A stretch of DNA of 64,000 bases from Megascapheus bottae (lineage: Eukaryota; Chordata; Mammalia; Rodentia; Geomyidae), in NCBI GenBank assembly GCA_024803745.1, contig JANJXV010000013.1:6324001-6388000 (forward strand), given 5' to 3'. Shown here one piece after another: positions 11,653-23,565 of this stretch. The notes beneath the pieces are model-generated. The model saw only the letters and a program-made list of their open reading frames with translations. It searched no databases and was not told the DNA's origin. The translations under genes were made by a program, and so were the position numbers. Numbering within the stretch: the stretch's first letter is position 1; every line of letters starts with the position of its first letter.

Positions 11653-11895
11653 CCAGGCAAGCGCAGTGGCTCATGCCTGTAATCCTAGTTACTCAGAAGG
11701 CTGAGATGGAGGATCATGGTTCAAAACCAGTCCATGAGACTCTTATCTCCAATTTGTAGCTCCAGAGGTAGGGCAGTAGCCTTGATCTGAAGAGCTCATG
11801 GGCAACACCCACGCCCAGGGATAGGGTAGTAGCCTTGAGCTAGGAAGTTCAGGGACAGTGCTGAGGCCCAGAGTTCAAGCTCCATGACTCAAATC
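11653..11895 (+). mobile_element. B1/tRNA-like composite SINE with duplicated module
   Basis: The 7SL-like half begins near GTGGCTCATGCCTGTAATCC, followed by GAGACTCTTATCTCCAATTT. The tRNA-like half is present twice: from about 11768 (GTAGGGCAGTAGCCTTGATC) and again from 11821 (ATAGGGTAGTAGCCTTGAGC). The element ends with GAGTTCAAGCTCC and an A-rich tail. Confidence 0.75.
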
Positions 11896-12949
11896 ATAAA
11901 ATATCAAAACCAAAACCATAAAATATCTTTCTGATGGTGTCACAGGCACTGCTTTTTGGCAGAGTAAAGCAATCAGGAAAACGTGTTTGTAATCCTGAGA
12001 AGAAGCATAAGACAATCAGAATAAAAAATGGCCAAATTAACCCCCAACCATTTTTTTTTGTCACTTGGGCTCTACCTTTACAGTTAAGCAGGATTATGTG
12101 TTCATAAACCAGACATCTGGGAGATACATTCAAATGATTTGTTGAAATTTCTAAATAGTGTTGGCTAATTACTTTGTCTATCTGTCCCTGTCTTGTCTCC
12201 TTGGAGTTTATGGGAGATACATAACTAGCATTTTCTAAGTCTCTGATGCATGCCTCACTGAGTTGTGATGTGAATTTTATGAGGCAATGTATATAAGGCT
12301 ATTAGTAAATGACAGCCACTGTGGGTCCCTTTTTTGTATTTTTTTTGTTTTCTACAATGTGGATCTATTACATTTATGGTTTAAAAAACCAAATTGAAGA
12401 AGACAATAACGGTGAAGGAAGAGGACAAGGAAGAGGAGAAGAAAACAATGTAATATTGCATGAGTCGTCCTACTTGTTGGTTCCAGATATGTTGACCATC
12501 AAGTCACTAAGGTGTCTTATGTGGTTTGAATACATTGTGAAACTCTTTCCTCCTTTGTGAAGCCCTACATTATACAGTCTGTAGGGCACTGGAAAGCCTA
12601 TGCCTGAAAAACATGGAGACACTGAAATTATTTTCAACTCATAGAGTTTATGACATAGAAAAAATATAGATGGCTGTGTTTTCCACACATAGCACTCATA
12701 GAAAGGGTTATTGAAAATCTACTGATCAAAATGTGTTTAATATAGAAAACAAATAATAAATAATTAGGCACTTAATCTTTTTAAGATCCATAATATTGTG
12801 AGAAAATCTTTCACTTACTTACACAGGGGAATTTAAAAGCACCAAATGAAGCAAAGTAGAGAATATCTTGTGGGCATGGATAGTTTAGATACATATTGGT
12901 CAAGAGGTGTCATGTTGGTGATATATTAATGGCAGTATATTGTATTCTT
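11896..12949. other. Unclassified AT-rich sequence
   Basis: No recognised repeat or gene. It includes a purine-rich patch at about 12395-12445 (GAAGAAGACAATAACGG, then GAAGGAAGAGGACAAGG). Confidence 0.45.
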
Positions 12950-13440
12950 TTTTTGATGACTTTAAAATGTTTGTTTTTTAATTAAAGAATTTATTAACTG
13001 ATTTTTATATCATATTTCAAATGATGTATTTAACAAACAAATATTCAAGAAGGGAATCTATACAATCACTGGCACTTAGATTTTAGAACATAGTCAAAAT
13101 TAGGCTGAGGATTTGTATATCATAGATACATATTAATCTATGTAATAAAACATGTCTACAGAGTCATAAGTTTTTATGTCTATGTAGTTGTGTTTATGTT
13201 TCCAATACCATGTCCATAGCATTGGGTATGCAAATATTGAGTCCTCGCTGTAGTACTGTTTGGATCTAATAGCCACATATTAAGGACACCATGCACCTTT
13301 TGTTCCTTTGGTCTTGACTTGTCTCACTCAATGTGATTCACTCTAGATTCATCTACTTCCTTGCAAATGCCATTATTTTATCTCGTCTGTTGGTGATGTA
13401 GAATTCCATTGTATATATATACCAAATTTTCTATATAAAA
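12950..13440 (-). mobile_element. Old L1 3' end (second subfamily)
   Basis: Homologous to 18540-19010 and 27285-27385: shared blocks include AATTTATTAACTGATTTTTA, CAAATATTCAAGAAGGGAAT and ATCACTGGCACTTAGATTTT. On minus it ends in ORF2-like sequence around GTAGAATTCCATTGTATATA. The body carries many stops. A small inverted L1-like scrap may follow at 13500-13545. Confidence 0.7.
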
Positions 13441-13709
13441 TATTTATTATTTTAAAATGAGTTGCTTTTTATGCAGCTATTCAAAGTTCTTAACGTTTCT
13501 TTGGCAATGGAATATAATGGAATTTTACAACTATATAAAAAGTTACCTTTGCCTAAGAAACAATATTTACTGTGTATATATAGTTGACTGACAAAAGTCT
13601 CTACCATCCAGCACCCTAATTAATCAGCAAAATCAGCTACCTAATTATAGGATTTCCAGAAAGATATACACACATACAAATACACATATACACATTCACG
13701 CATGCATGT

Positions 13710-13710
<1 letters not shown>

Positions 13711-13747
<37 letters not shown>
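13711..13747. repeat. (CA)n microsatellite
   Basis: About 18 uninterrupted CA units, preceded by an imperfect CATACA/CACAT run from 13667. Likely length-variable. Confidence 0.98.
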
Positions 13748-13882
13748 CTTTCTGTGGCTCCAAACACAGTAGCACGGCCCTGTCTATGAACAACTTGCAA
13801 TAATTGCCAAGTACAATCCAGGGATAAGAAAAATTCTTTCAGTGATGAAAAATAAAGACAAAAACTTGTAAATCCCACTAAC

Positions 13883-13948
13883 CTTAGTTTAACTTTAGTT
13901 TAACTATATATAAAACTTAGTTTAACTTTAGTTTAACTATACATAAAA
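13883..13948 (+). repeat. Two-copy 33-bp tandem repeat
   Basis: The unit starting CTTAGTTTAACTTTAGTTTA occurs at 13883-13915 and 13916-13948 with a single difference (TATATA versus TACATA). Each unit itself holds a doubled TTTAGTTTAAC subunit. Confidence 0.95.
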
Positions 13949-14247
13949 AGTTACTTAACATTTTGCTGTCTCAAATATGTTTAATGCTCATTTTTCAAAA
14001 AGATGAGCCTCTCACCCCTATCCCCCCAAAAAAATTTAACGGCATTTTTATCATTGAAATTAAGCAGAAAATAAACAAAACCCAGTGCTGGCAACAAATT
14101 CACAGCAAATTCACTTCTTCATTCTTCACAAGGACAGAAACCAATTTTCAGGACCATGAAGAAATCACCTATTTTCAAAGACTTATTTGTAGACTATGCA
14201 GCAACTTTGCTGTCTTTCTTTCAGAAAGCAGTACAACCAATCCAGAC

Positions 14248-14434
14248 CAATGCCAGTCCCAGGGGTTGAACTCAGGGCCTGAGTGCTGTCTTTGGACTTT
14301 CTCAAAGCTAGACTTCCACAATTTGAGCCACAGCACCACTTTTGACTTTTTCTGTATATATAGTACCAAGGATTAGAACTTGGGTTTTGTACTTGCTAGG
14401 CAGGCACTCTACCAGCTGGCCAAACCCCCAGGCC
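14248..14434 (-). mobile_element. Dimeric ID-like SINE
   Basis: Minus-strand dimer: GGGGTTGAACTCAGGGCCTG marks the right half and TGCTAGGCAGGCACTCTACC the ID-like left half. Moderately diverged. Open frames crossing it (13963-14376) borrow its sequence and are not genes. Confidence 0.8.
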
Positions 14435-15968
14435 AGTATATTGTATTTTTGAAATTGCTAGTAGACCACAATTAAATGTTTAAGTTGAAAATAATATATA
14501 TTAAGTAATATATAGGTTCATTAGCATGAGCTAGTATTTATGTAATTTATACATTAATCAAAACAATGTGTTGTACATGATACAGTTATGTCATTTTTGT
14601 CAATTTAACCATTTAAAAAAGATAAAAGCAGATGAGGTGAAGGTCATATTAATTTTTTTGCAGTCAATATAGGTGTCAAAAATATGACGTTATGCCACAT
14701 AAGTCTATTTATGTTACAAATGAAAAAATAATGGATCAAGGCCTAGGAAAATTACCAAGAGGATTTCAGTCAGGAAAATGTTATAACACCTATCTCTATG
14801 ATACTATACTCAATTAATAACTCTAAGTTATTAATTGTGTTTTTACAATTACTGGTTAGCTGCATGGTAAATATAACTTTCTAGTTTGGCTCAATCACCA
14901 CTTCCAGTAAGGTTTCTCACAAATGCTCTTTATTTTCCAAAGACTCATTTGTCCTCATTGAAGACTTTTTGTGATCCTCATATTAACTTTACTGCAATTT
15001 TAGGTTTATTATGTTTATCATACTTAATTCTTTTATTTAGAAATACTCTAAGGGAAAATAGTGTGTGCGTATACATATGTGTTTGCATGTGTGTATACAT
15101 GTGTCTTGTATGTGTGTGTGCCATCTGTGCTTGACAAAGTTCCTTATGTGAGGCATGGCTATGAAATATTATTAAATTAGCTAATAATTTAATAAATTGA
15201 ATTATTAATGAATGAATTATTATGAATGAATTAAAGACATTTAAAGAGGTAGCTTTTCTAATCTAGTAGGATTAGCAACTGGACAAAGGGAAATAGGGAA
15301 CACATGAGTTTGTTTAATCACCTATAATTCAGTGCAAAATTGCTTCAAAGTACACTTGTGCCTGAACAATAATTGATTGATACCAATTAATTAATTAAAA
15401 ATTAAATTCAGCTTGCAACTGTTTCATGTTGGGAATTAACTGGATCTTCTCTATCTAGCACTGAGCTTAGATGATCAAATTTACTTTGGCTGCTTGTAGA
15501 CGTATTCTTGCAAAAATTCCCAAGAAGACTTACTCCCTGATAAAATTGTTCTTTATTTTTAATTCTCACATATGATCTCTTATTACAATATAAATATCTC
15601 TCATTAAAAATGTTTTCCAGATGACATTATTTTAAGAAAAATAATATGTACATTCTCAAACTAGGTGCATTTTAAAGGAGTTGATGTAAGGTAACTCTTG
15701 GGTTTGTGACAATTTGCAGGTTTGTTTCTCAGGAAATAGTCCCATATTTAGGTGTCATATATCTTTCTCAGCTCCTTATATTACCTAGGAAGGAAAATAG
15801 ATGGCAACAGGCAATCAAGTAAAGTTGGAAGGATGCATTGAGAAAGGAGATTCTCCTAGAAAGGAGAATTTGTTGAGTCTTTCCAAAGTAGCTAACAGCT
15901 GAGCAAAAAAGAATCTATACAGAAAATCAATGGAGGCAGAGAGGAGGCACTTCTATTAAACATGTAAG
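14435..15968. other. Unclassified AT-rich sequence with TG-rich patch
   Basis: No gene or named repeat. An imperfect TG/CATGTG run lies at 15062-15125, and AATTAATT/AATTATTAATGAAT-type runs lie at 15170-15240. Direct reading gives no function. Confidence 0.45.
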
Positions 15969-16090
15969 AAATACACATAAAAGAAAGGGTATCAATGTTT
16001 GTGAAGTTATGCACCTTCTATCTGGTGAATATAATGTAACCCTTCTATTAATCACAATAAAAAATAAATTAAAAATAAATACACATAAAA
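15969..16090 (+). mobile_element. 94-bp L1 stub with 14-bp TSD
   Basis: Only the last ~75 bases of the young L1 3' UTR plus tail (15983-16076). AAATACACATAAAA is repeated exactly at 15969-15982 and 16077-16090. This is the shortest L1 insertion in the window. Confidence 0.93.
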
Positions 16091-16158
16091 CAAGAGAGAG
16101 AGAAGGAAGAGAGAGGGAGGGAGAGAGAGAGGGAGAGAGAGGGAGGGAGGGAGGGAGG

Positions 16159-16238
<80 letters not shown>
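16091..16238. repeat. (GA)n / (GGGA)n tract
   Basis: About 150 bases of near-pure purine strand: mixed GGGA and GA units, then a long pure GA run to 16238. It starts immediately after the downstream TSD of the L1 stub. Encoded Arg/Glu and Leu/Ser frames are artefacts. Confidence 0.98.
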
Positions 16239-16240
<2 letters not shown>

Positions 16241-16559
16241 GTCTATGTTGGGGCTCCATATTCAGTCCTTAAAGCAGACAAAGAGCAGAATAGGTCTTGC
16301 GGAGCACAATAAGATTAATCTTAAGGTTTGCTGAAGATTGTGTGGTGTCATAGCAGATCACAAAGGCTACACCAGTTCATGGGAGAAAAGTTATGGATTT
16401 GCTGTGTGCAATGAGAGAAATAAACTATTGAAAGAAATTCCACAGCAGGAGAAATTCCAAATCAGCAGGGCTTTGTGACATGGCAGCTAAGTAACAGAGA
16501 AGAGTCTAGCTTTTGGTTTGAATGACTACATAAGTGGTGGAGCCATTCACTTACTTGGT

Positions 16560-16700
16560 TTATAATTTTATTTAACAAATATTAATTTATCACCAGCCAT
16601 GGACAGATAGGTCTCTGAACATTAAGAATACGAAGAGGAACAAGTAATGTGCCTTTACTTCCAGGAACTCACAGCCTCACAGTCAAGGCAAAGATGTAGA
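16560..16700 (-). mobile_element. L2-like remnant
   Basis: The layout TTTAACAAATATTAATTTAT, GGTCTCTGAACATTAAGAAT, then ACTTCCAGGAACTCACAGCC follows the antisense of the conserved L2 3' end. Strongly diverged, as expected for L2. Confidence 0.5.
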
Positions 16701-16849
16701 AAAATAGTGGCATTCTAGGGCTTTAATTAAAATGACTATTTTTTAGTTAAAAGGAAATATGGAGACAGAACAATATGATTAATTTTTCTTGGGGATAAGT
16801 AGAAAGTACAAGGGAAATGTTGATTCTTAGATGAGTATTAAGAACAGAC

Positions 16850-17505
16850 CCATTCAGGATCAAGAAAATGTGGTGTTTATACACAATGGAATTCTATGCT
16901 CTCATTAGAAAGAATGACATCACCACATTTATAAGGAAATGGAAAGACTTGGAAAAAGTTATTACGTGAAGTAAGCCAAAACCTAAAGAAACATAGGCTC
17001 CACAGTCTCCTTCATTTATAATAATTAATATATGTCTAGGACTTTCCTAGTAGAGGACCACAATAGCTCAATAGCTATAAGCCTAAGACCATAAGACAAT
17101 AAGTGAAATGAACTCCAGGATATGGAAACAGGTTTACTTATCTTTGTGGTTGTTATTTTAATGTACTATGCGAAGTTATTTCTTTTCTCTTTTTTCCCCT
17201 GTTGTTATTGTCTGGGACTTTGGCACCTGGTGAACTATGTATACATTTATTTGTTTCTTTGAATTAGGGAAGGAAAAGGGAAAGACAAGATGATGAGACA
17301 AAGGACAAACAGTGAATGAGTGTAACTGCAATATTCACAGGACAATTTGTTGGAAATGATCTTTACAACTTGGGAAGGGGTGAGGGAGGGAGAAGTAGGA
17401 GAAAAACATGGGAAGGGGCAACAATGTTCGAGAAGAAATATACTCACTACCTTATGAATGTAATTGTAACCCCTATATACATTACCCTGACAATAACTTT
17501 TTTTT
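16850..17505 (+). mobile_element. Old 5'-truncated L1 3' end
   Basis: Starts in the ORF2 end (TGGTGTTTATACACAATGGA) with broken frames and runs to an old-type 3' end (CATTACCCTGACAATAA), like that at 7770. It diverges clearly from the young copies. TSD not found. Confidence 0.8.
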
Positions 17506-18530
17506 CAAAGAATAGAACCATTCATTTACAGCAGCAGAAAAGTTTTCTCTAGAGAACTGAACAGTGTAAGTTCTCATGAAACCACGAGTAATTTGGTATG
17601 CTTACCCATTATCTTGAGGTTGTATGTAACAAGGCTGTTAGGTGTTACTTAAGCATCATATTCTAACATCCAGGCTAAGGATGCTCAACTTTCCCAAGTA
17701 ATCCAGTAGTCCTTCCCTGGAAGAGGATGCCAGATTTATCTGGAGAATTCAAATACATATGAGATATGTGGGATCACCCAGAGCTCTGAATTAAAAAGCT
17801 CAAAGGAATTTTGGCCTATTTGTATGTAATGTTCAAGGCTCTATGGTCTAAGCCTGTTGCAAAGGAACAATGAGCAATGGTGAAAGCATGAAAGATTTTT
17901 TTTTAAAGAGTTCTGTTTTTTTTTTTTGTCAGTGCTTTACAACATATTTCCTGTTCTTCTCTTCTCAGGCTGTGACTTATACTTCAATCATAAGATACAA
18001 ATTAAATCATAATGCTTTCTATCCAACTTTGTAATTATCACTTGTCACTATTCAATTGTGCACAGAACAAATGGAATCTGAAGACTATGAACAGTTGCCT
18101 TTGTAGGTATGTCCTCAGAGAAACGTAACATGAATAATTTGTTTTCAAAGCCATGTTTCAAAGTGTATTATTGAAAATTTCAATAGGCTTGATAGGAAAG
18201 AAACAGTAAAGGTTACCACTTTGCTTTACTCCTTTTAATTATCTTAGTAATTAGTAAGGGAATGTCTCATAATGTTTGGTAAAATGGAAAAGAGATTTAT
18301 AGGTGTCTTATTATCAGCATAGATATGCATTTGATCCCAAAGACAGCAAATAAAATAATTTCAAGCACAAAAATGGGTATTATCCCATCCCTGATGAAAT
18401 GGCAGAGAGGCTGTGAAATCCTTATGAGACCAGCAGCTCACTTGGCAACACATAGGAAACGAACTCCAAGATATGGAAACAAGACTTTCGTTGTTGTACA
18501 ACACAGGTCGAAAATTTCTTTTTTCACTCT
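17506..18530. other. Unclassified sequence
   Basis: No gene or named repeat seen. A T-rich run at 17917-17929 may be a decayed retroposon tail. Confidence 0.4.
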
Positions 18531-18534
18531 TTTA

Positions 18535-19484
18535 TTAAAGAATTTATTAATATTGATTTTTAAATCATATTTCAAATGACATATTTAACAGACAAGTATT
18601 CAAGAAGGGTATCTCTATATATAATCACTGGCACTTAGATTTTAGAACATAATTAAAATTAGGCTGAGGGTTCCTATGTCATAGATACATATTAATCTAT
18701 GTAATAAAACATGTCTATAGAGTCATAAATTTTTATGTTTATGTAGTTGTGTTTATATTTCCAGTACCATGTCCATAGCATTAGGTATGCAAATATTGAA
18801 TCCTTGCTCTTGTACTCTTTGGATCTAATAGCCACATATTAAGGATATCATGTGCCTTTTGTTCCTTTGGTATTGACTTGTCTTACTCGACATGATTCAC
18901 TCTAGATTCATCCACTTCCCTGTGGATGCCATTATTTTATCTTGTCTGTTGGCTATGTAGAATTCCATTGCATATATATATATACATACATACATATACA
19001 TTTTCTGTATCCATTCATCTGCAGGAGGGCATCTGGATCGTTTCCATCACTTGGATATTGTGAATAATGCAGAAATGAACATGGCTGAGCAGGTGTCCTT
19101 ATCATATCCTGGGTTATGATGTTCAGGATAGATGCCCAGGAGTGGTATGGTGGGATTGTATGGAAGGTCTATTTTCATTTCTTTAAGAAACCTCCAAACT
19201 GCTTTCCAGAGTGGCTGAATTTGCTTACAATCCCACCAGCAGTGCAGTAGGGTTCCTTTTTCACCACAACCCCGCCAGCATCTGTCGTCTGAGTTCAGAA
19301 TCTTGGCCATTCTAATTGGGGTAAAGGGTGTTTTAGAGTTGTTTTTATTTGCATTTCCTTTATGACCATGGATGATGAGCATTTTTTCATATGCTTTTGA
19401 CACTTTAATGTTTTCTTTTGATAAGTCTCTCTTTAGTTCCCTTGCCCATTTAGTGAATGGTTTATTAGGTTTGGGGGGATTAGA
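18535..19484 (-). mobile_element. Old L1 (second subfamily), 3' part
   Basis: The minus strand carries the ORF2 end, with GCGEKGTLLHCWWDCKQIQP and LPYNPTIPLLGIYPEHH, then a 3' UTR homologous to 12950-13440. The ORF2 frame is open for ~118 codons (19047-19403). The element is interrupted at about 19485 by a younger L1 and resumes at about 21033. Confidence 0.85.
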
Positions 19485-21032
19485 TTCTTTTTTTCATATA
19501 TTTTTATTGTAATTAATAGAAAGGTTTCATTATATTCACTAATTAGAAGGTACATTACTTCACAAACATTGATACCCTTTCTCATGTCTTGGTCCCTATT
19601 TCCCTCCCCCACCCCGCCCCTAATCTTGTTTCCCCCCTTCCCTATCTTATTTCAAATAACCAAATAAGCATATATACAATATATCAGATAACAAGGTGAA
19701 ATACTGTAACAATATGAGATAGCCAAGGGACAGCAAAAGAGATGAGACATAATATAGTACATTAAGGACAACAATCACTCATTATATGGCTCTCGTTTCT
19801 CTATCCTGGAGGTCCTTTCATACAACGGCATATTATTTGGCCTTATGTATCTAGGTTTTGTTCTATTGTAAATCTCTGCTAGGAGAGCCCAAGGTTTCTA
19901 CCAATAATGACAAATGAGGGAAACCATTGAGCCTATGTTCCTTTGAGTCTGGCTTACTTCACTTAATATGATTTTTCCTAAGTCTTTCCATTTCCTTACA
20001 AATGGGGTGAGGTCATTATTTCTGACTGCAGCATAGAATTCCATTGTGTACAAATACCACATCTTGTTGATCCACTCATCAACTGAGGGGCATATGGGTT
20101 GGTTCCCTATCTTTGCTATAGTAAATAGTGCTGCAATGAACATCATTGTGCTAGTGGATTTAGTATGTCCTTGTTTCTGGATGATTGGGTCAATGCCAAG
20201 TAGTGGAATTGCTGGGTCATAGGGGAGCTCTATGTTTAGTCTTTTGAGGATCCACAATACTGCACCCCCACCAACAGTGTAGTAGTGATTCTTTCTGGCC
20301 ACATCCCCACCAGCATGTGTTGTTATTAGATTTCTTAATCCTGGCCATTCTAACTGGAGTGAGGGAGAATCTTAGAGTTGTTTTGATTTGCATTTCTTTT
20401 ATGGCCAGAGATGTCGAGCATTTCTTCATGTGTCTATAGGCCATTCTTATTTATTCTTCAGAGAAAACTTTTAAGTCTTTGGCCCATCTTTTAATGGGAT
20501 GGTTGTTTTTTTGGAGATTAGTTTTGGAGTGATTCAATTTTTTGAGCTGTTGATATATTTTAGATATGAGGCCTTTGTCTGTTGTATGGTTAGTGAAGAT
20601 CTTCTCCCACTCTGTAGGCTTTCTAGTTAATTTGCTAGCTATGTCCTTTGCCATACAGAAGCTCTGCAGTTTAATGTAGTCCCACTTATCCAGAGTTTCT
20701 CTGATTTGTTTTGTTTCTGGATCCTTATTAAGAAAGTTTTGACTTGTGCCAAGGAGACCTAGTGTATCTCCTATTCCTTCTTGTAAAGTTTTCAGGGTAT
20801 CTGCTTTTACCTTGAGGTCTTTATCCATTTGGAGTTAATTCTGTTTCAGGGTGACAAAGAAGGTTCCAACTTTAGTTTTCTGCTGGTGGTTAACCAGTTC
20901 TGCCAGCACCACTTGTTGAAGAGGCTGTCTTTCTTTTATTTATTTATTTTTTGGCTCCCTTATGAAAGATTAGGTGGCCATAGTTCATGAGTTAATATCT
21001 AGGTCCTTAGTTCTATTCCGTTGGTCTTCACG
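19485..21032 (-). mobile_element. Young 5'-truncated L1, ~1.55 kb
   Basis: Complete young-type 3' end (polyT at 19488-19494, then the complement of ATTACAATAAAAATATATG) and about 1 kb of ORF2. Minus-strand blocks: [60 protein letters not shown] deletion near 20250 joins two frames (missing the PLWKAVWQF segment). It lies within the older L1; a clear TSD was not found. Confidence 0.88.
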
Positions 21033-21182
21033 CCTGTTCTTGTTGGTTGGCTATCTTTCTACTTTTGTAGCTATGCTTTTATCTATGCAGAAACTTTTTA
21101 TTTTTAGATAGTCCCATTTATCGAGTCTCCCCCACATCTGTTGTGACCCTGGAATTCTGTTCAGGAATTTCTTGCCTGTAAG
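21033..21182 (-). mobile_element. Old L1 resumed, ORF2 segment
   Basis: Minus-strand translation gives KKFLNRIPG and RLDKWDYLKIKSFCIDKS, matching ORF2 just upstream of the segment at 19047-19403. About 100 bp or more of the expected intervening ORF2 is missing, so the young L1 insertion was probably accompanied by a target deletion. Confidence 0.7.
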
Positions 21183-21535
21183 ACCCAGAAACAGAACAAA
21201 TTAAAGAAAGTTTGGACAAATGGGACTGAATTATACTGCAGAACTTCTGTATGGCAAAGGTCATAGCTAGCAAGTTAAGTAGAAAGCCTACAGAGTGGGA
21301 AAAATTCTTCACTAGCCATAAAACACACAAAGGTCTCATATCTAAAATATATCTACAGCTCAAAAAATTGAATGTCTCTAAAACAAATCTTCAAAGAAAC
21401 AACCATCCCATTAAAAGGTGGGTTAAAGACTTAAAGAGAGACTTCTTTGAAGAGGAAGTAAGAATGGCCTTATAGACACATGAAGAAATGCTCGACATCT
21501 CTGGCCAGAAAAGAAATGCAAATCAAAACAACTTG
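21181..21535 (+). mobile_element. L1 ORF2 fragment in opposite orientation
   Basis: Plus strand reads PETEQIKESLDKWD, then a stop, then ASKLSRKPTEWEKFF and NHPIKRWVKDLKRD, ending near QKRNANQNN. It begins at nearly the same ORF2 position as the minus-strand segment ending at 21182, giving a head-to-head join. Confidence 0.82.
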
Positions 21536-22779
21536 ATCAGGATGTGAGGAAGTGAGGGTGAGGAGGTCAATCTAGTAAAAGTTTCACGTGCACAAGTTCC
21601 ATGGTGGAACTCTTTTGTGCAATTAATAAACACTTAAGAATGAGTGAATGACAAGAATGCCAAAGGTTCTTTTTTGTGGGGTTGGTGGCAGGACAAATAG
21701 AATGAGTGAAGGATGGTGAATGTGGAGGAGATAGTTAATGAACAGGAGTGAAAATGGAATGCTGGAGCTTGTTGAGATTGATTTGGAAAGGGGAAAGCTT
21801 AACTTACTGAGAGAAAGCACTGGCTAACGATGTTGGAATTTCAGGTAATGACATGTGACCATTACAAACACAGAATGAGAATTTTGTAGCACAGGTTCTC
21901 TTAGACCCTGCATTTACTAGGTGCGCATTCTCTAAGAATAGATGATGTTGCTCTTGGTCATTCTAGGGGGACACCCCTCAAAAGGTTCCCAGTTTAGCAA
22001 CATTCCAACTCTTTCTTCTTTTTCCACTGTGAGCTTTACTTACTCTTCTGATGATTAAAAAAATGGCAGGATGGATACATTTCAAGGAAATGAACAGTTT
22101 AGAATGTTGCTTGTTTAAAAATTAAAATTAATTTGCCCTGTGATTCATGAGTCTCATATGAACAGTGCCATGTATAATTCATAAGCTGCAAATTTCTTTG
22201 TATTATTATTATTATTATTTTTATGCTTGTGCTGCTGCATTTGACTCACTTGGGAAACAGTCCATAGTGAAATGCTTAGTGTGTATATAATGAAGGTCCC
22301 CCAGGGTCTGTATAACACAGGACCTTAGTATTATACTTATGGGAGGTGTCTCTTAGAGGAGCTTCAAGATAGGGCTGGAATGGATGGGTAGTTTGATCTC
22401 AATTTATAGGATTATTTCAGAAGGACAAATGGGTCCAAAGTATGGGTTGGGGAAAAAGGGAGTTATTAATGAGCCATCAAGTAGCTGCTTACACTTATTT
22501 CCTTATCATGATTTTTTTTAGAGGAGGGAGATTAAACATAAGGCTTCACACATGCTATGTACACCATCTATGTCTCAATAGTGCTCTTTTATTTGATGTC
22601 ATAATTTGTCATTCTCAAGTTAGAGCTACTTGATGTCCAGAAGTTCATTTTTCCTTGCTATGAAAGAAGTTTATTTTTCTTGCTATTCCCAATACTTTAC
22701 TACTTCATGGCCATGAGAAGTTGCATTCCTAGATCTGTACTTAGGAATTTCAATCTGTGTGAAGGAGCCTTTGTGTTTC
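21536..22779. other. Unclassified sequence with ID-like fragment at 22521-22605
   Basis: No gene recognised. 22521-22605 has the antisense ID layout (GGGAGATTAAACATAAGGCTT, then ACATGCTATGTACACCATCT). A short ATT repeat is at 22203-22221. Confidence 0.4.
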
Positions 22780-23030
22780 TTCTATCCCTTCCTCTAATAT
22801 TTTAAGGGTATCTAGTCTTATATTTAGGTCTTCCATTCTTTTGGAGTTGGTTCTGGTTCAGGGTGATATATAAGGATCGAATTTCAGTTTTCTACATGTG
22901 TATAGTGGATTCTGTCAGCACTATTTGTTGAAGAGAAAATCATTTTGCCATTCTGTGTTTTTGGTTCCCTTTTCAAAGATTGGGTGGCTATAGGTTTATG
23001 GGTTCATTTCTGGTCTTCAATATTTTCATT
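22780..23030 (-). mobile_element. Old L1 ORF2 fragment
   Basis: Minus-strand equivalents of the ORF2 region around FDKGAK and the NSKWIKDL-type block: GGGAACCAAAAACACAGAAT, then ACCAACTCCAAAAGAATGGA on the complement. Diverged and broken. Confidence 0.65.
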
Positions 23031-23327
23031 AATAGCCCTCTTTGCCTCTTTAGTCACGCCCTTTCCTGCTTTTTAAGGATCTGTAATTAATTTGCTTATA
23101 TTCTCATTTAGATGCTTCCTCATACATCTATGGAAGATAATCTTCTTTGCAGTGCTGGTGTATTTTTGCAGGAAATCTCCATTAAAGACAAAGAGCACTT
23201 CACTCTGTTACTAAGGCAGAATCCTGGGAAGAAACCCTAGTCTCTATTTGTTGGATTTTTCTAATATATCCAAGGCTTCCTTGACAATATCTTCTCCCAA
23301 AGCATGGGCTCAAAAAATACAAAGCTA

Positions 23328-23565
23328 AGCAGGGTATGGTGGCTCACACCTGTAATCCTAGCTACTCAAGAGCCTGAGATCTGAGGACTGCGATTCAAAG
23401 CTAGTCTGGGCACAGCCGTCCTTGAGACTCTTATCTCCCTTTAACCACTAGAAAACCAGAAATGGTCCTGAGGCTCCTGGTGTAGGGTGGAAGCCTTGAG
23501 CTGAAGAGTTCAGGGACAGTGTCCAGGCACACAGTTCAAGCCCCAAAACCGACAAAAAAAATACA
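23328..23565 (+). mobile_element. B1/tRNA-like composite SINE
   Basis: The 7SL-like half GGTGGCTCACACCTGTAATC is followed by GAGACTCTTATCTCC, then the tRNA-like half (GCCTTGAGCTGAAGAGTTCA, then CAGTTCAAGCCCC) and an A tail. Similar AAATACAAAGCTAAG and AAATACAGCTAG at either side may be a degenerate TSD. Confidence 0.82.

Noticed and set aside
12950..13440. Independent unknown conserved element
   Set aside because: It is homologous to the L1 tail at 18540-19010, which is attached to recognisable ORF2.
15927..16272. Leu/Ser-rich and Arg/Glu-rich frames
   Set aside because: Both derive from the GA tract and an L1 tail.
18535..21535. A single twin-primed (5'-inverted) L1
   Set aside because: The minus pieces belong to two L1 types of different age, and the plus piece repeats ORF2 positions already present on minus; a simple twin-priming event does not give that.
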